This document shows positions 15,101 to 26,525 of a stretch of DNA of 64,000 nucleotides, piece after piece. The notes under the pieces were generated by a model. That model had not been told where the DNA came from. It worked only from the letters and a program-made list of their open reading frames with translations, and did no database searches. The DNA is from Paralichthys olivaceus. Taxonomy: Eukaryota > Chordata > Actinopteri > Pleuronectiformes > Paralichthyidae. The position numbers were made by a program, and so were the translations under genes. The first letter of the stretch is position 1. Each line of letters opens with the position of its first letter. The stretch lies in the NCBI RefSeq assembly GCF_024713975.1, contig NC_091106.1, forward strand, positions 9,713,001 through 9,777,000, read 5' to 3'.

Positions 15101-17645
15101 GATGAAACCAAATGGCTCAATAATGTTTTCACAGAAGCTTGACAAGATTCAAATTCTCAATTTTTATCTGTGAACAATAATCATTTAAGAGCGGAACTGA
15201 GACATGAAAGAGATATTATAATGAGACTGTACCATCGTAGATTTTGATAGTAATCGATCCTTAATGTTTTTCTGCCTTTGAAAAGGGCTGTGTTACAGTT
15301 ATGTTGTAACAAAAAACAGAAGAACGCACTAACAGCAAACTGCCTTATCATTGTTGTTTCGGACTGAAAGGCTAATCACTGTCAGATAAAGGAAGTAGAA
15401 AGAAGGGTGTGCTTGTTTATTCCACATGTGCACTATTTTGGTTAGTCACATAGCCTTTGGTTGCACTTATGAAATGTACTGTAGACTTCTGCTTGTTTCC
15501 TGCATAGTTTTGCAACATTGCCTTCTGGCAGTTTTTCACAAACCTCCACCATGCTGATGAGGCATCATCTCTACGGTACAACACTGACAAGTAAAATAAT
15601 CCCCTCACATTTGTCGTTAACATAAATGTTTTGAGTTTAAATTTGTTTATGCTGTAAAGACAAAGATTGCAGAAAGATTGCTGTGTGTGCGGTTGTCTCT
15701 TACCTGACCTCAGTACGGAACGACACAGCATCACCCTGGCTTCTATGAGATATTTCCTGGAACAAGCCTTCGCAGATACGTGGGATTAAACCTTCATCTC
15801 CCTGACACATCAAAAAGCAGAAAATGTTGCAATTAGAACTTTTATCACGATAGTGTTACAAATACTGTACTTTTACATGACAATTTAATTTTGCTCCCAT
15901 TATGTTCTCTTAATTTGAGAGTTTCTGCGAGGCTGTGACCACTACTCAGCACATGTAAAGACCACTGAACAACACAAACAACCGCTCATCTGATATGGAA
16001 TTACTGAAGCATAAAAGCAATTCCACTCGGAGCTGCACGCCCTCTTGTTTTAATTACAAAGTAACAGATAGTGAGCATTAAGAGGCATATATAATTATCT
16101 GTGATGTTGACAGCAGCGCCGCTGATGACCTTGAACAAGCCTCCTGGTAGACAAGCACCAAACCTCATTGGGTAATGTGAGATTTCCATGGCTGTGCAAG
16201 GTGAGGAGAGAAAAGCTATGGATTGCTGCCCTCATCACATTTTCTGATTAGAGGGGAGAAAACATTGAGATAAATGTCGAGAAGGGGAGGGACGTGTGAT
16301 GAGGCTCCCATTAGCTTTGATGCTCCCTGGTGTTTGAAGGGTTTTAACTTTAAAACCACAGTTGACATTCAAGATGGAAAACAGAACAGCAGAAAGAGCG
16401 TTTACAGCTCGACCAAGGCCCAACAGTCCACTAAAATCAATCAAGTCGCTCCACATTTCTCCCACTCATAAGCTGTGTCTCATTTCAGGGTCCGTCCCAG
16501 GCCCAGCCAACAAATGTGCCTTTCCATCCTGGAGAAATTAAGTCAGGTGGATCCTTCCTGGCTCAACCTATCCCAGGATTCACTGCCCTTCAGCGACGGC
16601 ACGCCTGATGCTTACCCAATCCATGAAGACCGCTTTGTTAGCCAGCTAGACCACGTCCTCCAAAGGATGCAGCCCCTGAATTGAGACACTGCTATGATAT
16701 CAGTTCCATTAATGTCCCTGATTTTTTTAAATCAAGATAACTGTGAAAGTGTTGAATTTTGCAATTTTACAGAAAGTGAAAAGAAAAGGCCCTGAATCTG
16801 CCCTCTGGTCCAGATCCACACAAAAATGTAGTGAATTCGTCCCTGATCCAAACTGCATCCTTCCAACAGGTTTCTTGGAAATTGAGTAGATTTCGTGATC
16901 CTGCTTACAAACAATCAAATGAACCAGACAACAAATGGACAAGGGTGACAACATAACCTCCTTGGCAGAGGCAATAACCCAATAATGCTCATAAGATGTC
17001 TACAGGGGAAGTTGCCACTTTAACAAACTAGTGCTGAGAAAGCAGACAGTGTCTTACTTACCATGTGACCCATCATGGTGTAAGATTTTCCTGAGCCTGT
17101 TTGGCCATAGGCAAACATACAGGAGTTCAAACCTTCAAATGCAGCTTTCAGCACATCAGAGCCCAAGTCATGAAAAATCTGAAGCAGCAGAGGAAGGAGT
17201 TAGTAAAAACTACCAGGTAAAAACACAGGAGAAGAATCAGGTTAGATACCTTCTCCTGGGAAGCAAATACGAGGCTGTCTCTGTCAGTGGAATCATATGA
17301 GAAGTCAAAAGAAAAGGCCTTTCCTCTGTCCCTCAGTCCCTGTTGTGGAATAGGCAAAGGCTGGAATTTGAAAATATTTATAACAATGAATACAAATTCT
17401 CACCAACAACTGACCAGAATGAATTCTTTTATTTTCACTCAGTGGTAAAATACCTTGTGGATAGATGTGGTGCCCCCGTTCACATGAACTATCACCTTCG
17501 AGGACAACTGCTTCTCTCTGTGGAAACGTGTCGTTAATGAGCGTTCAGCCTGAAAACTTGGACAAAACAAATACAAGCAGCCATCGTGTCTGTACCTTTT
17601 GTTCAGTGGACGGACTCGGACAGCTACTCTCACTGAAGCCATCAT
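116..17645 (-). CDS. kif16b: Kinesin-3 family motor Kif16b, 5' half (17 exons, continues off left edge)
   Basis: Plus-end-directed kinesin-3 that moves early endosomes; known family members bind PI3P through a C-terminal PX domain, which lies off the window. Exons in transcript order: 17645-17596, 17517-17454, 17339-17250, 17178-17062, 15801-15704, 14051-13936, 13855-13713, 13430-13262, 12336-12208, 12049-11874, 11758-11693, 11611-11552, 5470-5351, 5023-4972, 4868-4731, 2258-2176, 204-116. They total 586 codons plus 2 bases, with all phases matching. The start is [16 protein letters not shown]. Visible motor motifs are P-loop GQTGSGKS (residues 93-100), switch I NDLSSRSH (210-217) and switch II DLAGSE (245-250). 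Exons 13-16 encode an FHA domain (about 460-550) ending near [16 protein letters not shown]. The FHA and the stretch after it ([17 protein letters not shown]) resemble KIF16B more than STARD9. The exon 10 donor is weak (GTCCTG). Linkage to snx5/mgme1/rrbp1 agrees with human 20p. Confidence 0.95.
205..4730 (-). other. kif16b introns 15 and 16
   Basis: Two introns of about 1.9 and 2.5 kb flank the 83-base exon at 2176-2258. I see AT-rich unique-looking sequence and no recognisable gene, RNA or complete mobile element. Short open frames here on both strands have no family resemblance and no splice context. Confidence 0.6.
6505..6800 (+). repeat. Dispersed repeat, copy 1 of 3
   Basis: This segment shares blocks such as TGTGAAAGGCAAACTCCGGA and AAGTCCAGACCCAATTG with the reverse strand of 12640-12860. 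It also shares the blocks GACGCAAACTA/GTCGCAAACTA and ATGTCTG(A/G)AAACAG with 59680-59930. It contains short internal inverted pieces (CAACGCTA near 6531, TAGCGTTG near 6573). No coding capacity is visible, so it is probably a non-autonomous element. I do not know its family. Confidence 0.6.
9007..9064. repeat. TA-rich microsatellite
   Basis: Mixed (TA)n/(CA)n run with TATATATA blocks inside kif16b intron 12. Confidence 0.85.
12640..12860 (-). repeat. Dispersed repeat, copy 2 of 3 (inverted)
   Basis: Read on the minus strand, this stretch aligns with 6590-6790: GTTGTGAATGC, then TGTGAAAAGCAAAGTCCAGA, then TGTCCAGACCC(T/A)ATTG. It lies in kif16b intron 8, between the switch II exon (13262-13430) and exon 9 (12208-12336). 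The copies are well diverged, so the insertions are old. Confidence 0.55.
14052..17061 (-). other. kif16b introns 4 and 5
   Basis: Two introns surround the 98-base exon at 15704-15801. They include a 13-base G run at 14506-14518 and otherwise unassigned AT-rich sequence. The plus-strand open frames near 16274-16684 have no recognisable similarity or splice support. Confidence 0.6.
14506..14518. repeat. Poly-G homopolymer
   Basis: Thirteen consecutive G on the plus strand within kif16b intron 5; a likely length-polymorphic or error-prone site. Confidence 0.9.
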
Positions 17646-18946
17646 GGATCACACACACACACACACACGTCTCCTGACAGCCTGCAGCGTCTCTCTGAAA
17701 ACACACACCTGCCGCGTGTGTCCGCGTGAGCGTCAGCGCGTCTATTGACCACACCTGCGGCCTTTCCTCACTTCCTGCATGTGCAGATTTAAATACAGTT
17801 CTTTAATGTTTCACACTTTTCTTATTTTCTTATTTTTGTGTCTCATATGATGATATTCTACACGAGTCAACTTCAACTTCATGTCTCAAGTTTTGTTAAT
17901 CTCATTGCTGACCAAGAACCCAATCACATTCACTATAATGGCATTGGCAAGTCACCTTTATCTCACTAAATATTTATGTTGTTACTTTTTAGTTTTTCTT
18001 CTTCTACCTATGTTGCTGATTATCTATTATGCGATTTTTTTTGTCCAACTAATGTATTTTTATGAACTTGATTCTTTTTTTTTAGTTCAAAATGTACTGA
18101 TGTAAATATTAAACTAAACTTAAACAACTCGGAAAGGTTTTTTGGTTCAGGAGCCGCACGAGTTGTATCATCATTTGTATATTTCCATCTCTCAAAAGTT
18201 TTCAAGTTGTATTTCCACATGTACAGTAAGTACAATGAGAAGTGTTGGATGAGAAAGACATTTTCAGTTTCATTTTCAACACAGCAATTTCAAATTAAGA
18301 TAAAACTAAAATATAGTACAATGTAATATAATATAATATAACTAAAAAAGTCAAATACGATACTATTAAACTATATACAACTATATGACTATATACGCCT
18401 ACCAACTTAGTAACTAACACTTTACTCTTTTAGTTAAAACAGACGTGCTAGTTTTAAATTATTTATATACCATGTTATTTATATACCATGTTATTTAAAT
18501 CACATGTTATTAATATGTCATGTTATTTATATCCCATGTTATTATTATGTCATGTTATTTATGTCATGTTATTAATATGTCATGTTATTAATATGTCATG
18601 TTATTTATATGCCATGTTATTTATATGTCATGTTATTAATATGTCTAAATGCCTACAAAATAAAACTGTCAATGTGTTTATTTCAAAGTACAGAAGTACG
18701 GAAACAATCTGTTTATTTCAGTCAGTGGAGATCAAGCAACCTGTAAAAATAATCCTGGGCCCTCCACCCACCCACCCAGCCCGTCCAGGAAGAAAATATT
18801 TATTTAGAATACAATAGTCGGATGGAGCACGTTTTCCCAAAGAGACCTCTATTTTCCGATTCTTTTCATGATACGTGAAAGCGCCATTGAACTCCACATT
18901 TCCCATGATGCAGCGCGGCACAGACCCGGCGGGGACATTCAAAACT
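17646..18946. promoter_or_regulatory. Divergent intergenic region kif16b / mad2l1bp
   Basis: The two start codons face away from each other and are 1.3 kb apart, so both promoters must lie here. A CA run sits just upstream of the kif16b start (about 17649-17668), followed by CG-containing sequence to about 17760. The middle is AT-rich and carries a minisatellite. The mad2l1bp side (18840-18946) has CG dinucleotides and a 5' leader. No TATA box is obvious for either gene. Confidence 0.5.
18467..18646. repeat. AT-rich minisatellite, unit about 16-18 bp
   Basis: Roughly ten imperfect copies of a unit resembling ATGTCATGTTATTAAT/ATGCCATGTTATTTAT. Unit length varies by a few bases and the copies alternate between TTATTAATATG and TTATTTATATG. 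It lies between the kif16b and mad2l1bp promoters. Confidence 0.85.
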
Positions 18947-21900
18947 ATGGCAGAAGAGTCTGAAGTATTTCAATCAACTTTACACTGTGGGGACACGGAG
19001 GACACAGGGGACACGTCCACCATTAACAGCGGGGACAATGGGACGCAGAGGATTTGTTCGGATACAGATTCGAGCTCCACTCAGGAGCAGGACACGACGA
19101 GGGAAGGCTCAACTTTACTCCGTGTCCCCGCAGACTCCGGTTCATACCGAGCGTCTGCGGAAAGAGCCGAACAGCTCTCAGCCGAGGCCGCGAACACACG
19201 ATCAAACTCGGAAAGAGACCTGAAAGACGTCTCCACTGAAAACAGATCGAATTCAAACCAGCAGAGTGTAAACAACGCGGAGGAGAAGGAGAACCTCTCT
19301 GCAGGTACGTCATGTGTGAGTGATCATCATGGCACCGGCGCTCACAGTGCATCTGTGGTTTCCTGCCAGGAACTTTGAAAGAAGTATTTGTTGCTGCATT
19401 GAAGAAACTCTGCCTGCTCTTTCTGTTTGAGGAGATATGAGGAAGCCATCTCAAAATATCTTAAACGTTGTGACTTACTATCTTATTATTTCCACTTACC
19501 TTACAGCAGTAGTTTATAGATAGATAGATTACTTTATTCATCCCCAAAGGGAAATTAGGTCGTCACAGAACATACAACAGTTTGAATCAAATAATCAGTT
19601 TAGCAAAAGCTTCAAACACTGTCAGATTCTAGTTTCTTAATTGTGATGGTTTGCAGCTTTTCTGTTGTTGTTTTTTTTTATAATCGTCTTCTTAGTAATA
19701 AAATAATAATAATATAGTCAAAGCCATATTAAGAGTGCAACATTAACATTAAAGGAAGAAGGCTTTAGTTTGTAAAGAAGCTTCCCATAATGCAGGTTTA
19801 GATGAACACAACTAATAACTAAATAGAAGTTGCAAAGTTGTGCATAGTGTTTTCAAAAAGTCTAATAATATTGGTTAATTTCTAAGTCTTTTCAGAATAT
19901 CACAATGAGGCTAAATATTGCTTGTTTCATTTCAGCTCAGTGTGAGTCTGTACTACATTTTACCCATGTTCATTCACAGTTGAGTTTCTCTCCAAGCAGA
20001 GAAGCAGAAGAGACAGGCTGACAACTTGTTTTTTGAAGTGCAGACTTTGACCCCAATCATTTGAAAGTCAGGGCCAAATATCAGTGTTTGTTAAATGCAC
20101 ATGACGGTGGATGGTCAAATCACCATGACAATCACCGTAATTAAACATTAAAACAGTACAACTAAGTGTTGGGAATTTTAATATGGTATACCATGTTACC
20201 AGCAATCGTTTCACCCCTTGAAGCACAATATATAAGACTGAAGAGATTATTCGGAATCATAAGTACTGTTATTTTGATGCCTTGAGTACAAATTTCTGAT
20301 ACTACTTGCATACTCGTGCAAAAGTATTTTCCACATGCTTAAGCAAAGAGTAATTCTTCCACCACAACTGCACAGCAGCAATTTATGAGGAAAATGGGGA
20401 CAATGGCTTCATTTGAAAACTGTCTCTGCTAGATTTCATTAACATTTAATTTGACTAGTTTAAATTGACCAAGATGGGTCCATTACTCAGTCCAATGACT
20501 TTGTTCCTTGTCCTTATTTGGACAGATATTGCCCACGAAGAAGCAGAAAACACATCTGGTCAGAGAGGTTTGAATGATTCCAGTGTGACTGCCAGTAAAC
20601 ACAGTATCACAGAGGACAATGATGCTGAGGTGGAGAGAAGAGCGCGGGAGCAAGGCTATGTGAACGTCGTCTTTCCCGGCACTGTGACTCAGGAATGCTG
20701 CTGTCGCTTTGTCAGCGAGATCCTTAAGTGCATTCTCTATCAGAGACAGCAACTACCCATGACGTATGACCAGCTGGTTTATTCCCAGAAGAAACAACAA
20801 GCCTCAATGCAGGTGAGCAGGAAACATTATCTTCGTGCACATCAAAATATTAAAATCAAAATTAGAAAAACACTGAAATGGCACTCAGTAGAGTGCATAC
20901 CTCAGCCAAGGCCTAACAGTCCCGTTAATTTCACCAAATTTCACATACTCGTAGATATCAGCCTAGATGTGTCAGATTTGTTTCTTTCTTTAAGATCCAG
21001 GAATTATTCTTTGGGTGAACATGTTGAAACACCCTGCCCCTTGAACAGGATCTGCACCAAAATGTTATAGATTTTCCATGACCTATACTGCATGCTTCCA
21101 CCAAATTTCATGGAAATCCATTCAAATGCTCTCTGTAATAAAAAAAACATACGAATCTACAGGGGTGATAAGTAATTAATAAATGTTATAATAATAATAA
21201 TAACTATTTGTATAACACTGATCTAAACAAGCTTACAAATTGCTTCTCAGAATACTATACAATAAAAACAAAATGTAAAAGGTATGGGAAATTACGGACA
21301 TATTCAATTCTATTTGAATAATTTTACAGAGAAGCCCGACAGTTTTCACAATGAGCAATGGCAGGTTGTTGATTTAAATTAATGGTTTTACTCAAATGTT
21401 TGGCTTATCAGGATAAAGACACGGTGATTCGCAGACCAGTGCAGTCAGCAGACATTGACTGGCGCAAGTGTCAGCAAACCCTTCAGGATCTGGAGGAGGT
21501 GTTGCAGCAGCTGGAGGTGCTTTTCTCCCTGAGCAGAGTGCCCCGCGTGCTGCTCCTAATGGGTGGCTCCCTCGTCCTGCCCAAAGAGCTGTATGAGATC
21601 AACTTGGAGGGGCTGGTGCTGGCTGGTGGGGATCAGTGTCTACGGGTGTCCCCGTGCTTAAGGCAACTGTTCCGCACGCTTTTCGTGGCGGACCTTTTGT
21701 CGGACACCAGACCTGTTCGTTTAATGCCCACCACAGTCTTAGTGCTGGCTCACAGGGATTGCGGAGTAGGCTGGTTCCGCCCTAAACTACAATTTAAAGT
21801 GCCAACTCGTGTAAGGAACCAAATTATTGCTCTTTCTACAGATCCCAGCACTTGTAAGGACACAAGGGCAGAGGGGTCAGACTGGCAGGATTATGTGTGG

Positions 21901-21960
21901 TTTCAGGCTCCAATGACGATCAAGGGCTTCAGCAACTCACCTAAATCGGGGAGCACATAG
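18947..21960 (+). CDS. mad2l1bp: MAD2L1-binding protein (p31comet)
   Basis: p31comet binds closed MAD2 and, with TRIP13 ATPase, disassembles mitotic checkpoint complexes to silence the spindle checkpoint. Exons: 18947-19304, 20526-20812, 21412-21960, giving 397 aa with phases 1 and 0 at the junctions. The HORMA-like core begins near residue 165 (VNVVFPGTVTQECCCRF) and continues with ILYQRQQLPMTYDQL. Exon 3 has RVPRVLLLMGGS, LRQLFRTLFVADLLSD, GWFRPKLQFKVPTR and ends in DYVWFQAPMTIKGFSNS; these match the order seen in mammalian p31comet. The first 160 or so residues are rich in S, T, E and D and look disordered. The start chosen has A at -3 and G at +4; in-frame ATGs at 18905 and 18908 have poorer context. 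A possible polyadenylation signal ATTAAA is at 22083. Confidence 0.93.
19514..19562. repeat. TAGA microsatellite plus retroelement-like tail
   Basis: A short (TAGA)n run followed by ACTTTATTCATCCCCAAAGG and GAAATTAG, in mad2l1bp intron 1. This combination is a common 3' tail of fish non-LTR elements. The family is uncertain because only the tail is present. Confidence 0.5.
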
Positions 21961-22282
21961 TCTGTGAGATTAGAGCTCTCTTTCTTTATGCTACAATTAC
22001 ATTTTAATGGTGGTTCAAGTGAATTTTGAAGTGAGCTGTACATGTTTTATTGAATTATGAGGTAAATCTTTTTCTACTTGTGATTAAAACTATGTCAGTT
22101 CAAACGATAGTGGATGCATTGACACAAATCTTTCTTTAACTGTCTTCTGAAATATTGAGAAAATGTGTTCTCAAGATGCATTGTTGGCATGTGATGAAAT
22201 GAGTTGGGGAATATTTTGTATAACTTTTTTATATTTATTAAGAATGTTTTACACGTTTTTTTATAACTAGTTTGTAAAGATA

Positions 22283-22921
22283 TTAAATGGATAGTTCACT
22301 GAAAAATGGAAATTCTGTCATTATCTACTCACCACTATGCAGATGGAGGGGTGGGGTTGTGTTTGAGTTCACAAAACACTTCTGGAGTCTCAGAATTAAA
22401 CTTTGTTGCAGCAGAGTCCAGTACAATTAAAGTCAATGGTGTCCTTGACTTCAGATGTAATATCAAAACAGAAAAAATATCACACACTGCAAGCCCTGAC
22501 ATTCATATTGGACTTGAAACAAGATCATTTACACTGTGTTTTAAGTCTAAAGGTCCACTACCGGATGTGGTGATGCTAGCGGACGTAGCTACACATGGTG
22601 TGTCCAAGGGTCCATAAATGCACCTTGTAGGAATATATCAGCGGACATTTAGGCTAAAAATATGGTGTTGGGTAGAATATCAATGTCGGGGCATGCAGAC
22701 TCTTGAATGACACCACATGAGAAGTATGGAGGCGCGTTTTTTCTGTTGTTTTCTTGTCTGGAATTTAGGTCACCATTGACTTCAGTTGTATTGGATTCTG
22801 CTTCAACAAAGTTTACATCTGAGACTCCAGAAGTGTTTTGTGGACTCACCCACCCCTCTATTGACATATTGGTGAGCAGATACTGAGTGAATCTTCATTT
22901 TTAGGTGAACTATCCCTTTAA
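22283..22921. mobile_element. Fold-back MITE with TTAA ends, copy 1
   Basis: The outer ends read TTAA-A(T/G)GGATAGTTCAC and, inverted, GTGAACTATCCCTTTAA. The two arms pair over about 160 bases: both contain GATGGAGGGGTG- or ATAGAGGGGTGGGTG-like blocks, CACAAAACACTTCTGGAGTC and a conserved AGTCAATGGTG. The middle is not coding. TTAA at both borders suggests a TTAA target duplication, as made by piggyBac- or Kolobok-type transposases; which one is not decidable here. A second copy is in an rrbp1 intron. Confidence 0.8.
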
Positions 22922-23227
22922 ACACAGACCAACACTCATGATATCGGTGCAATATAATTTTAACTTGAGAGGTTTAACACATTATATTGCTTGTTTTAAT
23001 ACAATCAGTAGACACATTGGATTGCCAGGATCATCTGTGTGCATGTTTACATTTATTAAAACCTTCATATGATTTCAGCAGTGTTGCAATTTTGTGGACA
23101 CATCAAGAATTAGATGTGTTGTCATGTGGGAGGGATCATAGACAGGAAGATTTGTTTGTGTGTTCCATTTGGGACAAAATCTGCAATCATTAAAAAAACA
23201 TGTAACATAACATTGGTCTGAGAGTGC

Positions 23228-23610
23228 ATTAAGTGGTTCAGAAAAAGAAAACTGGTTATAGGAACCAGCAGCTGTGGTGTGGAGCCAAATCCAGGCCAAT
23301 ATGTCTTATCATTTGAAGTCTGAAACGGAAAAAAGATTTGAAACAAAGAAAAATAAGATTCGAAAAATAAGTCGAAATCATCTGAAAATATAAAATCTGC
23401 AATTGAAAACTATAAGACCCCAAATATTAAAATATATGAAAATAAATATTTTATTCAAAATTATTACAGAGCTGTTGTATTTTTTCAAAGTTCAAGACCA
23501 AAACTTGAATTTTCAGTTTTCTTTTTTTTTTTTTTATTCAAATGATCAAAACTATTTGCCTGGATTTGGATCCATTCTGGGGCTCCCCAAAAGCAGCAAC
23601 TTTGACAACG
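23228..23610. repeat. Diverged inverted repeat
   Basis: The reverse strand of 23260-23320 (TCAAATGATAAG then TTGGCCTGGATTTGGCTCCA) resembles the plus strand at 23536-23575 (TCAAATGATCAA then TTTGCCTGGATTTGGATCCA). The arms are short and imperfect, separated by about 220 AT-rich bases. Probably a decayed MITE. Confidence 0.45.
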
Positions 23611-23973
23611 ATCAGGTCCAGAGGAAAGGAGCTCAGGCCAGTGGCCACAGAAAAAGTAAAATAAATACAATAAAAAAAATGATTGGGGTTTTAAGGATGG
23701 AAAGGCCAGATTAGCGAAATACAAAAATACATATATGCAATATAATTTCTATTCTGATCTCAATCAAATTGAGGATCATTCTCTCCATGTCCAATAAACA
23801 CTATTTAAACTACCCTATATCAACAGCTCAACCAACAGAATAGCGAGCTTATAAAGTATTTTGTATTTACTCTGGTCTCCGGTAAATTGTTGTGTCAACG
23901 GTTTTTGGTCATTGGTGCACTTTGTCCTCTGTAAACACAATGTCCCAATGCTCGCTTAAAAACAAACAAGAGG

Positions 23974-24013
23974 GTGGACAGGCCTTTACTGTTTTCAGTA
24001 AAGGCCTGTCCAC
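23974..24013. repeat. Perfect 18-bp hairpin with TTTT loop
   Basis: GTGGACAGGCCTTTACTG (23974-23991), loop TTTT, then its exact reverse complement (23996-24013). Outside it, CAAGAGG on the left can pair with CCGGTCTTG on the right with a small bulge, so the stem may be longer. No gene is nearby. Confidence 0.85.
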
Positions 24014-24735
24014 ATCCCGGTCTTGCTGAGGCTTCCTCTGGTGGGAAGTGATGATAAAACTGTGTCAAATAATGCAATTGTAACATTCCCCAAAGGTTTT
24101 ACAAAGAGGTTTTGCGATGATATTTAAAAGAAGCTAGAGAAGAGTGTGTGCCACTCCAAATATTTATAAGAGCACATGAGGTATTTCCAAATGTTGGGTT
24201 AGTAATGAGTTCATCTATATTCACAAATAGATGACATACATTGTAATACATATCCTCCAATCATGCTCAAAAATATTTAGAAAGAAAACCACACAAGCAA
24301 AAAAAGAATGGACTATAAAAACCAAAACTAAATATATACCATAAAACTAAAATAATAAAATAAAATATACACCTGAAATATAAATTTTAGTAAATATATA
24401 ACTAAGTAGATAAATATAAAATAGAACATAAGTAATACTGGTAGTTAGTGGTACTGCAAATATTACAAGGAAAACCAGCAGTAAAATCACAGACCATATA
24501 AAATAAAACTCGTTTTCTTATGAGAGGTGAATCAATCCATCAGATTATTGTAATTTAACACTTGTGACTCAATGCCTTGTGATTAATTCGTCATCCTTCA
24601 TGAGACTCCCTCACTGGACCTGCAGTGCAGTGCTTAACCCCGCCCTCCCGCGGGCTGCAGCCGTGCGTATATCAGTGTGTGTTTGCGCTGCAGAGATTCC
24701 TGATTGGTTGTTTCTATGCGCCCCTCCCTCCGCCG

Positions 24736-24755
24736 TGACGTCGCTGTTTATATAA
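24736..24755 (+). promoter_or_regulatory. Cystatin core promoter: CRE-like site and TATA box
   Basis: TGACGTC at 24736-24742 resembles a cAMP-response element, and TATATAA at 24749-24755 is a good TATA box. The start codon is 65 bases further on, so the 5' UTR would be about 35-40 bases. The function of the CRE-like site is inferred. Confidence 0.65.
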
Positions 24756-24819
24756 CAGGGTGGTTTCAGCCCGACGTTGTTGTTTTCTTCTGCCCCGTGT
24801 TCGGATCCACAGAGGCGCC

Positions 24820-26226
24820 ATGAAGATGCTCGTCTTTCCCGTTCTCGCCGCTCTGTTCGCCGTGGGCTTAGGTAATTTGGTGGGGGCGCCGAGGGACATC
24901 AATATCAGCGAGGCGCAGGACGCCCTTGACTTCGCCGTCGCCAAACACAACAGTGGAACCAACGACATGTTCCTCAGGCAGGTGGCTGAAGTGGTCAGGG
25001 TCCAGAGACAGGTCAGTAACGGCCTAATGTCTGCCAGGCTGTCTGCCCGGCTGTCTGCCCGGTTAAATGACGGTAATCCAGTGTGTGTTTAGGCCTCAGT
25101 GCTAGTAGGCCTGTACCCAGACCCACTGGCACACTGAGTGTACGTGTGTTCCTCTATTCAGTTATTCAAATGGCTCCCTGAGGATAATAACTTAAGCCTG
25201 GATGTGAACACCATAATCCTGTCACACCCTGTCCTCTCTTTCCCAACTCATTTACTTGTCCAACAAATCTTGTTCTTGTTTTTCATACGTTTCATTTCAT
25301 ACATGTGCAATTCTGTTATACTGTATATTGTTTTATAGTTTATATTTTATTTGTACTTTATTACTTTTCCTTTATCGTATAAACTTGCATCTTGCAAGTT
25401 ATAACATGTGGACTGCGTGGAGCCGCTTCAGCTCATTCCCTGGCATCGACTGACACAAGCTCATAATAAGTGTTTTGTGTTCGTTTAAGTCCTGAAATGT
25501 GCTGTGTGTAAATGCTTCAGTGCTTCATTATCAAGGCTTTTAAAATGATCTGTGTCTCCTTTTATTCTCACCCACGTTTTCCTACAGGTTGTCTCTGGCA
25601 ACAAGTACATCATCACTGTGAAAATGGCCAAGACCCCCTGCAGAAAGGACCGTGTTGTGAATGAAGTGTGCGAGATCCACAAAGACCCAGCCCTTGCTCA
25701 GGTAAAGACCTATTAAGTGCAGCTTTCATTCATTCATAACCGAGAGGCTTTTGACAGGGGTTGGATGTCATACAAAAAACTTTTAACACTTTAACAATAG
25801 ATTGTGTTTTTCATTAGAGCGCAAATCAACTGGATACTTTTGATCACTGAGCTTTGTTGCTGATGCTATAGAGAGAAGTAGGAACTAGATAAAGTAGAGT
25901 GGTGTAAAGGGGTCTGGCTTCAACTTGTATCAACAATACCTTAGCAAAATATAGAAACGTGTCACTCTTCTTATGAATGCACTGTAAAACATAAAGATGT
26001 CACACAATAGTTTTTTTAACAAGATGGCTAGCTTTTTCAAATTATTCAACATTTGTTCTAAGGTTAGTAATGGAAGTGCTTTGCACAGTACATATTTTGA
26101 TTAAGTATTTTAATGTGACTTCTGGGGTGTTTTCTGACCTGTTCCCCACAGCCTTACGAGTGCACATTCAGTGTGTGGAGCCGCCCATGGATACCTGACC
26201 TCCAGCTGGTGGGGGAGAAATGCTAG
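24820..26226 (+). CDS. cst3: Cystatin C-type secreted cysteine protease inhibitor
   Basis: Family 2 cystatins are secreted and block papain-like cathepsins by wedging three segments into the active site. Exons 24820-25011, 25588-25701 and 26152-26226 give 126 aa, with all junctions in phase 0. Residues 1-18 are a signal peptide (MKMLVFPVLAALFAVGLG). The three inhibitory elements are visible: the N-terminal G22, Q64-V-V-S-G68 split exactly at the exon 1/2 boundary, and P114-W115. Cysteines at 82, 92, 106 and 126 are the usual two disulfides. Length and three-exon structure are typical. Polyadenylation signal AATAAA is at 26520. The last codons and 3' UTR are duplicated at 30990 onward. Orthology to CST3 is likely but not proven against other teleost cystatins. 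Confidence 0.93.
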
Positions 26227-26519
26227 ACAGAGAACTGCGAGAGAAACATTCAGCGTTGGCAACGTTTGCAAAAGATAACCTTGATGCAAAAGCAATACTT
26301 TGTACTAGACAAATCACAAATGTATTTCCACTTCCCTTTGCTTTTTCAATGTATGTTAGATTGATTAACCTCTGACAGTCTCATTGTGCCGCAATACAGA
26401 ACAACCTATGCAGTATTACAGAGCAGGTAGTTATGCATAATCTTTAAAGCTGGCAAACAACAAATTATAGTGTGTTGAACCGTTTTGTAGTGGATTGTGG
26501 ATGTACCCCATTCTGTTCT

Positions 26520-26525
26520 AATAAA
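26520..26525 (+). terminator. Cystatin polyadenylation signal
   Basis: AATAAA 294 bases after the cystatin stop codon. The duplicated copy is at 31310-31315. Confidence 0.7.

Larger units (their letters stand above)
21961..24735. other. Gene-free interval between mad2l1bp and cystatin
   Basis: It holds the mad2l1bp 3' UTR, a fold-back MITE (22283-22921), a diverged inverted repeat (23228-23610), a perfect hairpin (23974-24013) and A/T-rich sequence at 24250-24500. No exon with family resemblance was found on either strand. Confidence 0.7.

Noticed and set aside
116-17645. The kinesin could be STARD9 (Kif16a)
   Set aside because: Motor and FHA segments, and especially the region after the FHA domain, follow KIF16B more closely; linkage also fits. 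The decisive PX or START domain is off the window.
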